A DNA stretch of 39,669 nucleotides, taken from assembly GCA_964345635.1 (NCBI GenBank), contig CAYFRM010000001.1, positions 1-39,669 of the forward strand. The letters run 5' to 3'. Origin of the DNA: WVXT01 sp964345635 (GTDB taxonomy: Bacteria; UBA6262; WVXT01). A model generated the notes under the pieces. That model worked only from the letters and a program-made list of their open reading frames with translations. It had not been told where the DNA came from and ran no database searches. The position numbers and the translations under genes are program-made. This document shows, one piece after another, positions 23,989 to 31,110 of this stretch; position 1 is the stretch's first letter; each line of letters opens with the position of its first letter.

Positions 23989-24553
23989 ATTCAACCCGGG
24001 GGGCTTCAGCTTCTTCTTCTTCAACTTCGAAATAAGTTCTGGGCTCATCCAGGCCCCTTTTCCTGGCAAAGAAGCGCCCAAAAACTTCTCTAATGTGAGC
24101 ATTAAAGGTCCTGACTGCCCGATTATACCTCACCCTCGCCACAGCGATTCTGTTCGTAGTTCCCGCCAGTTCGTCCATTAACCTGATGAAGGTCTGATTG
24201 GCTTTCAAATCAGGATACCGCTCAACCACTACAAGAAGCCGACCTAAAGCGCCTTCCAGTTCCCTGGCTGCATTAACCTTTTCGGCAACTGTCTTTGCTC
24301 CGGCAAGAGCTGCGCGCGCATCGGCTATGTGGGTAAATATTGCCCTTTCATGCTTCATATATCCCTTGGCCGTAGCCACCAAATCGGGAATTAATTCGCT
24401 TCTCCTCTTGAGCTGCGTATCAATCTGGGCCCAGGACTCGTTCACTTCCTCGTCCATTCTCACCACGCGATTAAGGCCAGAAATGTACCAGGAAACCCCC
24501 ACAAAAATTAGAAAAACAAGAATAGCCAGAAAAATCCACGCCTTTTTCATCAT
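23984..24553 (-). CDS. LemA family protein
   Basis: A 189-aa membrane-anchored LemA protein: one N-terminal helix (WIFLAILVFLIFVGVSWYI) with the rest a helical bundle outside, containing NESWAQIDTQLKRRSELIPD and VERYPDLKANQTFIRLMDEL. Function is uncertain; LemA genes commonly pair with TPM-domain genes, as here. An AAAGGAGGATGG site precedes two adjacent ATGs; the second may be used. The stop codon merges into a GGGGACA repeat (TAATGGGGACACAA). The C-terminus EVEEEEAEAP is acidic. Confidence 0.93.
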   Translation of the reverse strand: MMKKAWIFLAILVFLIFVGVSWYISGLNRVVRMDEEVNESWAQIDTQLKRRSELIPDLVATAKGYMKHERAIFTHIADARAALAGAKTVAEKVNAARELEGALGRLLVVVERYPDLKANQTFIRLMDELAGTTNRIAVARVRYNRAVRTFNAHIREVFGRFFARKRGLDEPRTYFEVEEEEAEAPRVEF

Positions 24554-24593
24554 CCATCCTCCTTTTGTAAATCAGTGAATGTTCCCTCTCACC

Positions 24594-24825
24594 TAAAAAT
24601 ATTTTGTGAAAAGCAATTCTAATGCGAGGGCATTTGGTGAAGCGAGCATTAGAATTTTTAGCCGAAAATCGAAAATTGTAGCCGCAAAGCGTAAGCTTTG
24701 CTAATTCCTAGCAGAGCTATCGCTCTGCAGCTACAGAGATTTTTGGCGGTGCTCAAAGAGCAAAAAATTCTCAGCGAGCGAACCAAATCCCGAGCATACC
24801 TAAGTGATGAACAGACTATTTTCTG
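24594..24825. repeat. Large foldback (MITE-like) intergenic element, copy 2
   Basis: An imperfect palindrome of about 230 bp. Left arm ATGCGAGGG, ATTTGGT, GCGAGC, AGAATTTTT pairs with the right arm in order, and the ends resemble AAAATAGTCTGTTCATCAC. Bases 24799-24822 match 11664-11687 at 22 of 24 positions. The centre (24678-24734, GTAGC ... GCTAC) holds two small hairpins, GCAAAGC-GTAA-GCTTTGC and GCAGAGC-TATC-GCTCTGC. It separates lemA from its usual partner gene. No gene is seen in 24554-24830. Confidence 0.72.
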
Positions 24826-24830
24826 ATATC

Positions 24831-25592
24831 TCACCATCTCCCCGTCGCACCTCCGCCACCGGAAAGCCCTCCGCCAAATCCTCCGAAGCCTCCGCCAAAT
24901 CCTCCTCCCCCTCTGCCCCAGAAACCGCCACCTCCCATAAAGAATAACCAGGGCAGAAGAAAAAACCTGCCTCCCAGGAATAGGAGAATCAAGAAGAAGT
25001 ACAACAGATTCGCCAGAGCTTTCCTGCGCTGAGACCTCCCTGCAGGATCCACCTCATAATCTTCTCGAGGGAGAGAACTCAGGGCAGATAATTCGACTCC
25101 CTTTTCCCGGGCAACCAAATTGGCAAGAGTGGCCGTACCATTAAAAAGCCCTTCGCCAAACTCCCCTTTCCCGAAACTGGGGGCAATCTTCTGGCGAATA
25201 ACCTCTCCCGCCGTGCCATCAGTAATGGTACCCTCTAAGCCATAACCGACTTCTATTCTAACCAGTCGCTCACGAACGCTGACGAGAATTAAAAGACCAT
25301 TGTCCTCGCCTTTCTTCCCGATTCCCCACTCCTCAAAGAGGTCTACTGCATAACTTTCTATATCCCCTTCCGGTATGCTCTCCAGGGTCACTATGGCAAT
25401 TTCAGAAGTCGTCTTTCTTTCCAGTTCCGTAACAAGAGCTGTCAACCGGGAAATATCGCTGGATGGAATAAGGTGAGCAAAGTCATTAACGTATCCCACC
25501 GGCCGGGGAAAGGAAGCCTCCTTCCCCACAGAAGAAACCTGTAAAATAAATAGCGCAATTAATGTTATTATCAGTATCTTAAATTTTCTCAT
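24831..25592 (-). CDS. TPM domain protein with glycine-rich tail
   Basis: A 253-aa exported or membrane protein. A signal sequence (ILIITLIALFILQVSS) precedes the TPM (TLP18.3/Psb32/MOLO-1) domain, marked by GYVNDFAHLIP, TTSEIAIVTLESIP, EEWGIGKKGEDNGLLILVS and RIEVGYGLEGTITD. One C-terminal membrane helix (LLYFFLILLFLGGRFFLLPWL) is followed by a tail made almost only of Gly, Phe and Ser. TPM proteins include acid phosphatases and chaperone-like factors; the specific role here is unknown. The ATG shares a base with the upstream stop (TAATG) and has GGAAG before it. Confidence 0.92.
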   Translation of the reverse strand: MRKFKILIITLIALFILQVSSVGKEASFPRPVGYVNDFAHLIPSSDISRLTALVTELERKTTSEIAIVTLESIPEGDIESYAVDLFEEWGIGKKGEDNGLLILVSVRERLVRIEVGYGLEGTITDGTAGEVIRQKIAPSFGKGEFGEGLFNGTATLANLVAREKGVELSALSSLPREDYEVDPAGRSQRRKALANLLYFFLILLFLGGRFFLLPWLFFMGGGGFWGRGGGGFGGGFGGFGGGLSGGGGATGRW

Positions 25593-26332
25593 TACACTTC
25601 CATCTTGTCGCAGATTATGCAAAGCTTCTCTACCTCTTCCATATAGTCACCGAAAAGTTTCTCCAGGTCACCCTCTACTTTCTTACCCTCTTTCATCTCG
25701 AGAACCTTTAAGAAAACTTCTCCGTTCACAGGTAACTCTTTTTCCAAATCGCTGATAATATCTCTTTTCTTAACCGGCAGGGCCTTTCCTTTCAGCCGCA
25801 AGAGGCTACGAAAAATGGGAATAAAAGAAGTGAGAGAATTGATTAAAAGGGAACGAATCCTTTTCTTCTTCATCCCCACTTCTAAATAGACCTGATATAG
25901 CCTGATCAGTCCCCCTTTTAACTGCTGCTCGCATTGCAGCCTGACATTTTTGCTGTTTACTTCCAGTTCGCCCAGTATGTCTTTTCCATAAATGAGGACA
26001 TAATTATCCTTCATCTCCAGAAACTCTACAGGGAATGTATCCGTAGAAGACTTCACGTGCTCAACGGTGAGAAGAAGAGGAACAATCCCTTTTTTCCTTG
26101 CCTGGTTAATGAGTTTCAAGCTCGTCTTCAAATCGGGAGGGTCTATTCTCTCCATTACCAGAAGAAGATTGATATTCGATTTCTTGGGAATAAAATCTTC
26201 CCCCACAGCGCTACCGTAAAGAGAGATAGATTTAAGGTTATTCCCGTGCAAGGCAATCATTACCTGGCTGAAAGGCACCACAACCTTCTTCACGTGGCTA
26301 TTCAACTTTTCCAGATTGACCAGGATGTCCAT
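25592..26332 (-). CDS. Degenerate nucleotidyltransferase-like protein
   Basis: A 246-aa protein whose N-terminal part resembles the MNT/KNT nucleotidyltransferase fold: LYGSAVGEDF (Gly40-Ser41) and PKKSNINLLLVME. The position normally holding the metal-binding SDIDL has Ser-Asn-Ile-Asn (Asn53, Asn55), so both catalytic Asp residues are missing. The remainder is helical (RSLLINSLTSFIPIFRSLLR) and resembles HEPN-like or substrate-binding helices. AAAGGAG precedes the ATG. It overlaps the TPM gene by one base (TAATG). Probably a non-catalytic binding protein; no specific function is claimed. Confidence 0.7.
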   Translation of the reverse strand: MDILVNLEKLNSHVKKVVVPFSQVMIALHGNNLKSISLYGSAVGEDFIPKKSNINLLLVMERIDPPDLKTSLKLINQARKKGIVPLLLTVEHVKSSTDTFPVEFLEMKDNYVLIYGKDILGELEVNSKNVRLQCEQQLKGGLIRLYQVYLEVGMKKKRIRSLLINSLTSFIPIFRSLLRLKGKALPVKKRDIISDLEKELPVNGEVFLKVLEMKEGKKVEGDLEKLFGDYMEEVEKLCIICDKMEV

Positions 26333-26415
26333 AAACGTCTCCTTTCCCTGAAATTATTCATAGGATTTTAACATATTTGCCCGGCTTTTTCAACCATTTA
26401 AGGAAGGGCTCTAAA

Positions 26416-27240
26416 TTACTTTTGAGATTCTTCGGCAGGCAGATCTTTTGTCATATTCTTAAACTCTTCCCGATTCCTTACCAGGCGAGCTTCCCCCAAA
26501 TCGACCTGTTCCAGGTAGAGCTCGACCCTCTCGATTCTATCGTTCGTGGGCGGATGGGAGCGAAAGAGATTTTCGAATGCAGTCGGTTTTTTCTTTTCCA
26601 TAGCCTCAAGTTTCTCGAAAAACTCAACTGTCGCCCTGGGATCGTATCCGGCAGCGAGGGAATAACGGATTGCCGAATTATCCGACTCCAGCTCGTTCTT
26701 CCTGCTGTATCCCAGAAGCATCAGGGAAACAAAGAAATTTGTATATTGCTGGAGCTGGCTCAAATCTTTCTTGGTGAGAATTTCTCCTATAAGTAGAATC
26801 GTCTGGTAACCAAAAACTTTCTCGAATTGTTTCGCTCCGTGGCGATACACGACATGTCCGATCTCGTGCGCCATAACCCCTGCCAGCTGAGCTTCGTCAT
26901 CCAGTTCCTTAAGGATTCCCCGGGTGACAAAAATGAAGCCTCCCGGAGCGGCAAAAGCATTCACCATAGGAGTATTAAGTACTGTGAAAGAATAAGTTAT
27001 CTCTTTCCTCTCGGAAACGTCAACCAGTTTCTCTCCCACCCTATCTATATATTTGTCCAGTTCCGGGTCATCGTAAATGCCAAACTCATTTACTACCTGT
27101 TGAGCCGCCTGTTTCCCCAGGGCTACTTCCTGGCTCGTGGAAAGCAGCCTGATTTCTTTCTTTCCTGTAACCGGATGTACCGCGCATCCTACCAGGAAAA
27201 CAAGAAACACCACTAAAACCATATGCAATATCTTTTTCAT
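26416..27240 (-). CDS. M48-family metalloprotease, probable lipoprotein
   Basis: A 274-aa zinc peptidase of the periplasmic M48 (BepA/LoiP/YcaL-like) type. The N-terminus is a lipoprotein signal with lipobox LVGC (Cys19), then VHPVTGKKEIRLLS, NAFAAPGGFIFVTRGIL, active site HEIGHVVYRH and the third zinc ligand region NELESDNSAIRYSLAAGYDP. An AAGGAGGT site fixes the ATG. It likely degrades misassembled envelope proteins from the periplasmic face. It lies 13 bp after the SDR gene; proximity to LemA and TPM genes suggests an envelope group. No TPR domain is present, unlike BepA. Confidence 0.92.
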   Translation of the reverse strand: MKKILHMVLVVFLVFLVGCAVHPVTGKKEIRLLSTSQEVALGKQAAQQVVNEFGIYDDPELDKYIDRVGEKLVDVSERKEITYSFTVLNTPMVNAFAAPGGFIFVTRGILKELDDEAQLAGVMAHEIGHVVYRHGAKQFEKVFGYQTILLIGEILTKKDLSQLQQYTNFFVSLMLLGYSRKNELESDNSAIRYSLAAGYDPRATVEFFEKLEAMEKKKPTAFENLFRSHPPTNDRIERVELYLEQVDLGEARLVRNREEFKNMTKDLPAEESQK

Positions 27241-27253
27241 AGAATTTACCTCC

Positions 27254-28018
27254 TTAAACCGCAAGCCATCCCCCGTCAACAAAGATTGTCTGTCCCGTTA
27301 TGTAATCGGAAGCGTCGGAAGCAAGAAAGACAGCTATTCCCGCCAGATCCTCGGGCTCGCCCCATCTGCCCAGAGGAATTCTCGCGTTTATTGCCGATAA
27401 TCTTTGGGGGTCCTTCCGCAGAGGCTCGGTCAATTCAGTCGTAAAATAGCCAGGCCCAATAGCATTGACTCTAATGTTATATTTGGCCCAGTCATTCGCC
27501 AGAGACTTGGTCAGCTGAGAAACCCCTCCCTTGCTGGCTACATAGGCAGAAATATTCTTCCCGCCTATGAAGCTACCTACGGAAGAAATATTTATGATTT
27601 TCCCTTTCTTCTGTTTAATCATCACTCTCCCCACCGCCTGGCAACACAAGAAAGTCCCTTTCAAATTGACCTTGATCTCCTCATCCCAATCTTCTTCGGA
27701 AAACTCTTCCGCAGGCACCCTGGTAATCCTACCGGCATTATTAAACAGGAAATCTATCTTCCCGAATTTTTCCAGTGTTTTCTCTACCATCATATCAACG
27801 TCTTCCTTTCTCGCCACGTCCACCTGCAGGGGAAGTACTTTCCCTCCCCAACTTTTTATTTCCTCACCTACTTCCTCGATTTTCTTCAATTTTCTGCTGG
27901 TTATGGCAAGGTCTGCCCCGGCCTGGGCAAGACCGATAGCAATACCTTCACCCAGCCCGCGACTTGCTCCCGTCACTATTCCGGCTTTTCCCTTAAGACT
28001 CATCTTTTCCAGAATCAT
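27254..28018 (-). CDS. SDR-family NAD(P)-dependent oxidoreductase
   Basis: A 254-aa classical short-chain dehydrogenase: cofactor loop TGASRGLGEGIA, NNAG, catalytic Ser in NISSVGSF, YVASKGG (Tyr-x3-Lys) and C-terminal SDYITGQTIFVDGGW. The sequence is close to gluconate 5-dehydrogenase or 2-deoxygluconate 3-dehydrogenase and to FabG; these cannot be separated safely. GGGAGGG before the ATG is adjacent to a GGGGACA repeat. Cytosolic. Confidence 0.93.
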   Translation of the reverse strand: MILEKMSLKGKAGIVTGASRGLGEGIAIGLAQAGADLAITSRKLKKIEEVGEEIKSWGGKVLPLQVDVARKEDVDMMVEKTLEKFGKIDFLFNNAGRITRVPAEEFSEEDWDEEIKVNLKGTFLCCQAVGRVMIKQKKGKIINISSVGSFIGGKNISAYVASKGGVSQLTKSLANDWAKYNIRVNAIGPGYFTTELTEPLRKDPQRLSAINARIPLGRWGEPEDLAGIAVFLASDASDYITGQTIFVDGGWLAV

Positions 28019-28029
28019 AATTCCCTCCC

Positions 28030-28056
28030 AAAAAAGGGGACAGGTTACTTTTTTTT
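28030..28056. repeat. GGGGACAGGTTACTT repeat at DUF2784 stop
   Basis: AAAAAAGGGGACAGGTTACTTTTTTTT; its minus-strand TAA is the stop of the DUF2784 gene and its AAA run encodes the terminal lysines. The other side abuts the SDR ribosome site. Confidence 0.75.
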
Positions 28057-28455
28057 CAGTATGCTTTTTATTTTCTTCGGTGGCTTAATTATGAACACCG
28101 CTATTGTAAATACGGCAAGAAGAACCGTTGGTATCTGTATTACCAAAGGATTAACATCAGGATAAATCAACTTCTGCAAATAATGGACGATAAACGAACC
28201 AGAATATACTGAAGATACCTCATACCTTAGCCTGAGTTCATTTTCCAGGATGGTTAAGGGGCAATATTTGCCCAGAATACTTAGAGAGGAAACATAGAAA
28301 ATACCCAAGAGGTGGAGTGACCGGAAAAGCCACCAATCAAAGAACTTCTGTCGGAAGACCAGGGCAAATGCGGTAAGCAGAAATCCCAACAACATAAACA
28401 GTATAAACAGGAAATGCACCACAATGATTGCGTCCGCAAATATTTTATATGACAT
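28045..28455 (-). CDS. DUF2784 membrane protein
   Basis: A 136-aa membrane protein with four likely helices (residues ~7-30, 42-60, 75-95 and 105-125). CPLTILENELR and SFIVHYLQKLIYPDV are DUF2784 features. Function is unknown. The C-terminal lysines and stop codon come from a GGGGACA repeat. No clear ribosome site is visible before the ATG. It stands 42 bp after the upstream membrane protein gene. Confidence 0.85.
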   Translation of the reverse strand: MSYKIFADAIIVVHFLFILFMLLGFLLTAFALVFRQKFFDWWLFRSLHLLGIFYVSSLSILGKYCPLTILENELRLRYEVSSVYSGSFIVHYLQKLIYPDVNPLVIQIPTVLLAVFTIAVFIIKPPKKIKSILKKK

Positions 28456-28497
28456 TTTCTATCAATCTTGTCCAAAATCGGGAAATGAGAAAATTTC

Positions 28498-28842
28498 TTA
28501 AGCAAGCTCTTTCCAGCTAACCAAGACCAGGATTATTATTGCCAAATTGACCAAAATTGCCAGTAGACTCACTCTCGCAGGTGAAATTATATTAAGAATT
28601 AGCACGATACCCGGAACAATTAAAGCCACCACTCCCGCTATTCGTCGCTTTTTCCTTAACCAATATCCGCCGAAACAATATAGACCACCAATAGCTAACA
28701 TCAGAAGGGGAAATCCAACGCTCTTACCCATAGATATGGCGGGAATACCTATGGCGACAGCGCTAAATAACGTTAAAATCCCCCAAATCCAGGCCAGGGT
28801 GGAAGCTATCGATAGATATAATCTTTTATTAGACTCTTCCAT
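28498..28842 (-). CDS. Small four-helix membrane protein, unknown function
   Basis: A 114-aa protein not recognised as a specific family. Four hydrophobic segments (around residues 10-35, 41-58, 67-84 and 90-110) are separated by short basic loops (RKKRR). It resembles short DUF4064/DUF308-like membrane proteins in pattern only. TGGAG lies 5 nt before the ATG. The next gene downstream, 42 bp away, is also a membrane protein. Confidence 0.7.
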   Translation of the reverse strand: MEESNKRLYLSIASTLAWIWGILTLFSAVAIGIPAISMGKSVGFPLLMLAIGGLYCFGGYWLRKKRRIAGVVALIVPGIVLILNIISPARVSLLAILVNLAIIILVLVSWKELA

Positions 28843-28857
28843 TCCAACTCCAAAAAA

Positions 28858-28876
28858 GCTGCCGGGGGAGGATTCG
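28858..28876. repeat. Direct repeat of tRNA-Gln 3' end (att-like)
   Basis: Nineteen bases (GCTGCCGGGGGAGGATTCG) are an exact copy of 29001-29019, the 3' end of tRNA-Gln, 143 bp away in the same orientation. The gap 28877-28998 has no gene that I can support. Confidence 0.8.
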
Positions 28877-28998
28877 CCTTCCGCCCCTAGCCCTTTCCTC
28901 CCCGGTGCTTCAGGCTGGGCGTTCGCTTCCGCTCATCCTTCGCTTTTCCTCCCATAAGGTCGGCGCTCACGCCCTTCGAATCCTTCCGCAAGTAAGCT

Positions 28999-29072
28999 TG
29001 GCTGCCGGGGGAGGATTCGAACCTCCACACCAAGATCCAGAGTCTCGTGTCCTACCATTAGACCACCCGGCA
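28999..29072 (-). tRNA. tRNA-Gln (anticodon CTG)
   Basis: A complete 74-nt cloverleaf on the minus strand: acceptor TGCCGGG/CCCGGCA, anticodon stem CGAGA/TCTTG with loop CTCTGGA (anticodon CTG), T-arm GGAGG-TTCGAAT-CCTCC, discriminator G and encoded CCA. It begins 2 bp after the DUF1844 stop, so it is probably co-transcribed with gltX and the DUF1844 gene. Confidence 0.95.
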
Positions 29073-29074
29073 AT

Positions 29075-29380
29075 CTATTCTTTTTGCTCTTCTTTTACCT
29101 CTTCTTTTTCTTCCTTCCCCTTTTTTACCTCGTCAACATAGTTCAGCTGTAAAGTAGCCAGGGCCTCACCGATTAACTTCTCTTCTTCCTTAACCAGATT
29201 CCCTTTTGACTTCTCTTTTAGCATTTCCATCATATCGATAGTTACCTTTGCCTGCTCCAAATTTCTGTCAATCTTACCCGTCAGGGGATTGGTAACTTTA
29301 CCCATATGCTGCATTGCTGCCTGAGAAAGGGAAAGAACAAGACTCATAAAGAGCATGTTCAATTTTGGTTCTTCAGCCAT
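29075..29380 (-). CDS. DUF1844 protein
   Basis: A 101-aa cytosolic protein of the DUF1844 family: FMSLVLSLSQAAMQHMGK, NPLTGKIDRNLEQAKVTIDM and KSKGNLVKEEEKLIGEALATL. Function is unknown; it is common in Planctomycetes, delta-proteobacteria and candidate phyla. The C-terminal tail is a run of Lys and Glu. GGAGGCGGG precedes the ATG. It lies 20 bp after gltX and 2 bp before tRNA-Gln. Confidence 0.9.
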   Translation of the reverse strand: MAEEPKLNMLFMSLVLSLSQAAMQHMGKVTNPLTGKIDRNLEQAKVTIDMMEMLKEKSKGNLVKEEEKLIGEALATLQLNYVDEVKKGKEEKEEVKEEQKE

Positions 29381-29400
29381 CCCGCCTCCTTAGAAATAAA

Positions 29401-30951
29401 CTACAGAAATTTTTTGATTGTATAATCTATTCTCTTTAAAACCTTGTCTCTGCCGAGAAACGATAAGAGAGCAAATAGACCCGGCCCTCGCGTGCGGCCG
29501 GAGACTGCCACTCTGATAGGATGGAAAACCTCGCTTGTCTTCTTACTGCCCTCCTTGGCATAGTTGCGAACTTCCTGTTCAATTTTTTCTTCTGAGAAAT
29601 CTTTCAACCCGGAGAACCTATCCCTGCAATCGGAGAGTATCTGTTTAACGCCGCTAATTTTTAATACTTTCTCTTTCGCCTCGTTTTCGTAATCTTTGTC
29701 TTCTAAATCTTCCTTCAGCATATAACTTATCAAATAGGGGATATCTTTCAATAATTTTATTTTTTCCTGTTCTAAGGAAATAGATTTGGTCAATGCCATC
29801 CTGACCGATTCTTCAATCTCTTCGTATTTTTTATCTCCGACTAATTTTTGCTTTAATATAAACGGAAAGGCCTCCAGGGTAAGTTTTTCCGGTTTCATTT
29901 TCCTTATATATTCGCCATTCATCCAGAGAAGTTTCTGAAGGTCAAAAATAGCAGCAGATTTTGCGCACCTTTCCAAAGAGAACTTTGCAATCAATTCCTC
30001 TTTGCCAAAAATCTGTTGACTATCTTCCGTAGCCCAACCCAGAAGGGCCAGGTAATTCACCATTGCTTCCGGAAGATACCCTTCGTTCTGATAATATTCC
30101 AATGAAGTTGCCCCGTGTCTCTTGCTGAGACGGCTACCGTCTGAGCCGAGAATCATCGGCACGTGGGCAAATTGTGGCTTTTTCCAGCCAAGCGCTTCAT
30201 AGAGGAGAATCTGCCGGGGAGTATTGGAGATATGGTCGTCACCACGAATCACGTGGGTTATCTTCATCTCATAGTCATCAACAACAACTGCAAAGTTGTA
30301 CGTGGGAGAGCCACTCGATTTAAGCATAACAAAATCGTCCAGTAACTTATTCTCAAAACTTACCTTTCCTCTCACTTTGTCTTCAAATTCCGTAACTCCC
30401 TCCTGAGGAGTCTTGAAGCGCACCACAGGTTTCCTGCCTTCGTCTTTACATTTTTTCTCATCTTCCGCAGTGAGGTTGCGACATCTGCCATCATACTTTG
30501 GCGGTCTCTTTTCCTGTAGCGCCTTCTTTCTCATCTCCTCCAATTCTTCAGGAAGACAGTAGCAGCGATAAGCCTTGCCGGATTGGATTAGTTCCTCAGC
30601 ATGCTTCTCATAAAACTTAAGCCTTTGCATCTGGAAGTATGGTCCGTATTTCCCTTTCTCTTTGATTTGTAATCTTTTGGCTTCTGGTTTTTTCTCCATT
30701 TTCAATACACCAGCCGCAGGCAGTTCAGCATAATCTGGACCCTCATCCCAATCCATACCCAACCATTCGAGTCCATGGATAATCTGCCGCACCGCTTCGT
30801 CTGTGGAGCGCACCTCGTCGGTATCCTCTATCCGGAGGATAAATTTCCCGTGCATCTTTTTGGCAAAAAGCCAGTTAAATAGTGCGGTGCGCGCTCCTCC
30901 TAAATGTAGATACCCTGTGGGCGAAGGCGCAAACCGTACTCGAACAGACAT
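29401..30951 (-). CDS. gltX: Glutamyl-tRNA synthetase
   Basis: A 516-aa class I synthetase. FAPSPTGYLHLGGARTAL gives the HIGH-type motif (His16), SRLSKRHGATS the KMSKS-type motif, and CYCLPEELEEMR with GRCR a possible zinc region. HVIRGDDHISNTPRQ is conserved. GGAGGTTTA precedes the ATG. Between DWDEGPD and GPYFQMQRL, which are separated by only a few residues in most homologues, lies an extra segment of about 25 residues rich in Lys and Glu. This explains the above-average length. Discriminating or non-discriminating activity on tRNA-Gln cannot be told. It is followed by the DUF1844 gene and tRNA-Gln. Confidence 0.96.
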   Translation of the reverse strand: MSVRVRFAPSPTGYLHLGGARTALFNWLFAKKMHGKFILRIEDTDEVRSTDEAVRQIIHGLEWLGMDWDEGPDYAELPAAGVLKMEKKPEAKRLQIKEKGKYGPYFQMQRLKFYEKHAEELIQSGKAYRCYCLPEELEEMRKKALQEKRPPKYDGRCRNLTAEDEKKCKDEGRKPVVRFKTPQEGVTEFEDKVRGKVSFENKLLDDFVMLKSSGSPTYNFAVVVDDYEMKITHVIRGDDHISNTPRQILLYEALGWKKPQFAHVPMILGSDGSRLSKRHGATSLEYYQNEGYLPEAMVNYLALLGWATEDSQQIFGKEELIAKFSLERCAKSAAIFDLQKLLWMNGEYIRKMKPEKLTLEAFPFILKQKLVGDKKYEEIEESVRMALTKSISLEQEKIKLLKDIPYLISYMLKEDLEDKDYENEAKEKVLKISGVKQILSDCRDRFSGLKDFSEEKIEQEVRNYAKEGSKKTSEVFHPIRVAVSGRTRGPGLFALLSFLGRDKVLKRIDYTIKKFL

Positions 30952-30972
30952 TAAACCTCCAGGAATTATTCC

Positions 30973-31094
30973 CCCTCACCCTAACCCTCTCCCCGAGGGG
31001 AGAGGGAACAAGAGAATAATGTTCTCCCAATGGGGAGAGGGAAAAAAGAGGGAACAAGAGGATAATGTTCTCCCCATGGAAGGAGAGGGAAGAA
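30973..31094. repeat. CCCTCACCCTAACCC REP with local tandem copies
   Basis: CCCTCACCCTAACCCTCTCC followed by CCGAGGGGAGAGGG forms a hairpin. The part GGGGAGAGGGAACAAGAG.ATAATGTTCTCCC occurs at about 30997-31028 and again, slightly changed, at 31032-31075, with a third partial GGAGAGGGAA. A single related copy is at 36720-36755. No gene is present in 30952-31110. Confidence 0.8.
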
Positions 31095-31110
31095 AGATGA
31101 TTATGCTTTT

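Noticed and set aside
27404..28165. 253-codon plus-strand reading frame
   Set aside because: Antisense to the SDR and DUF2784 genes and crosses the repeat between them; no ribosome site or motif.
28858..28998. Second tRNA gene upstream of tRNA-Gln
   Set aside because: Only the 3' 19 bases match; no anticodon arm or acceptor partner can be drawn.
30875..31057. 60-codon minus-strand frame upstream of gltX
   Set aside because: Composed largely of the CCCTCACCC repeat and overlaps the gltX start in another frame.
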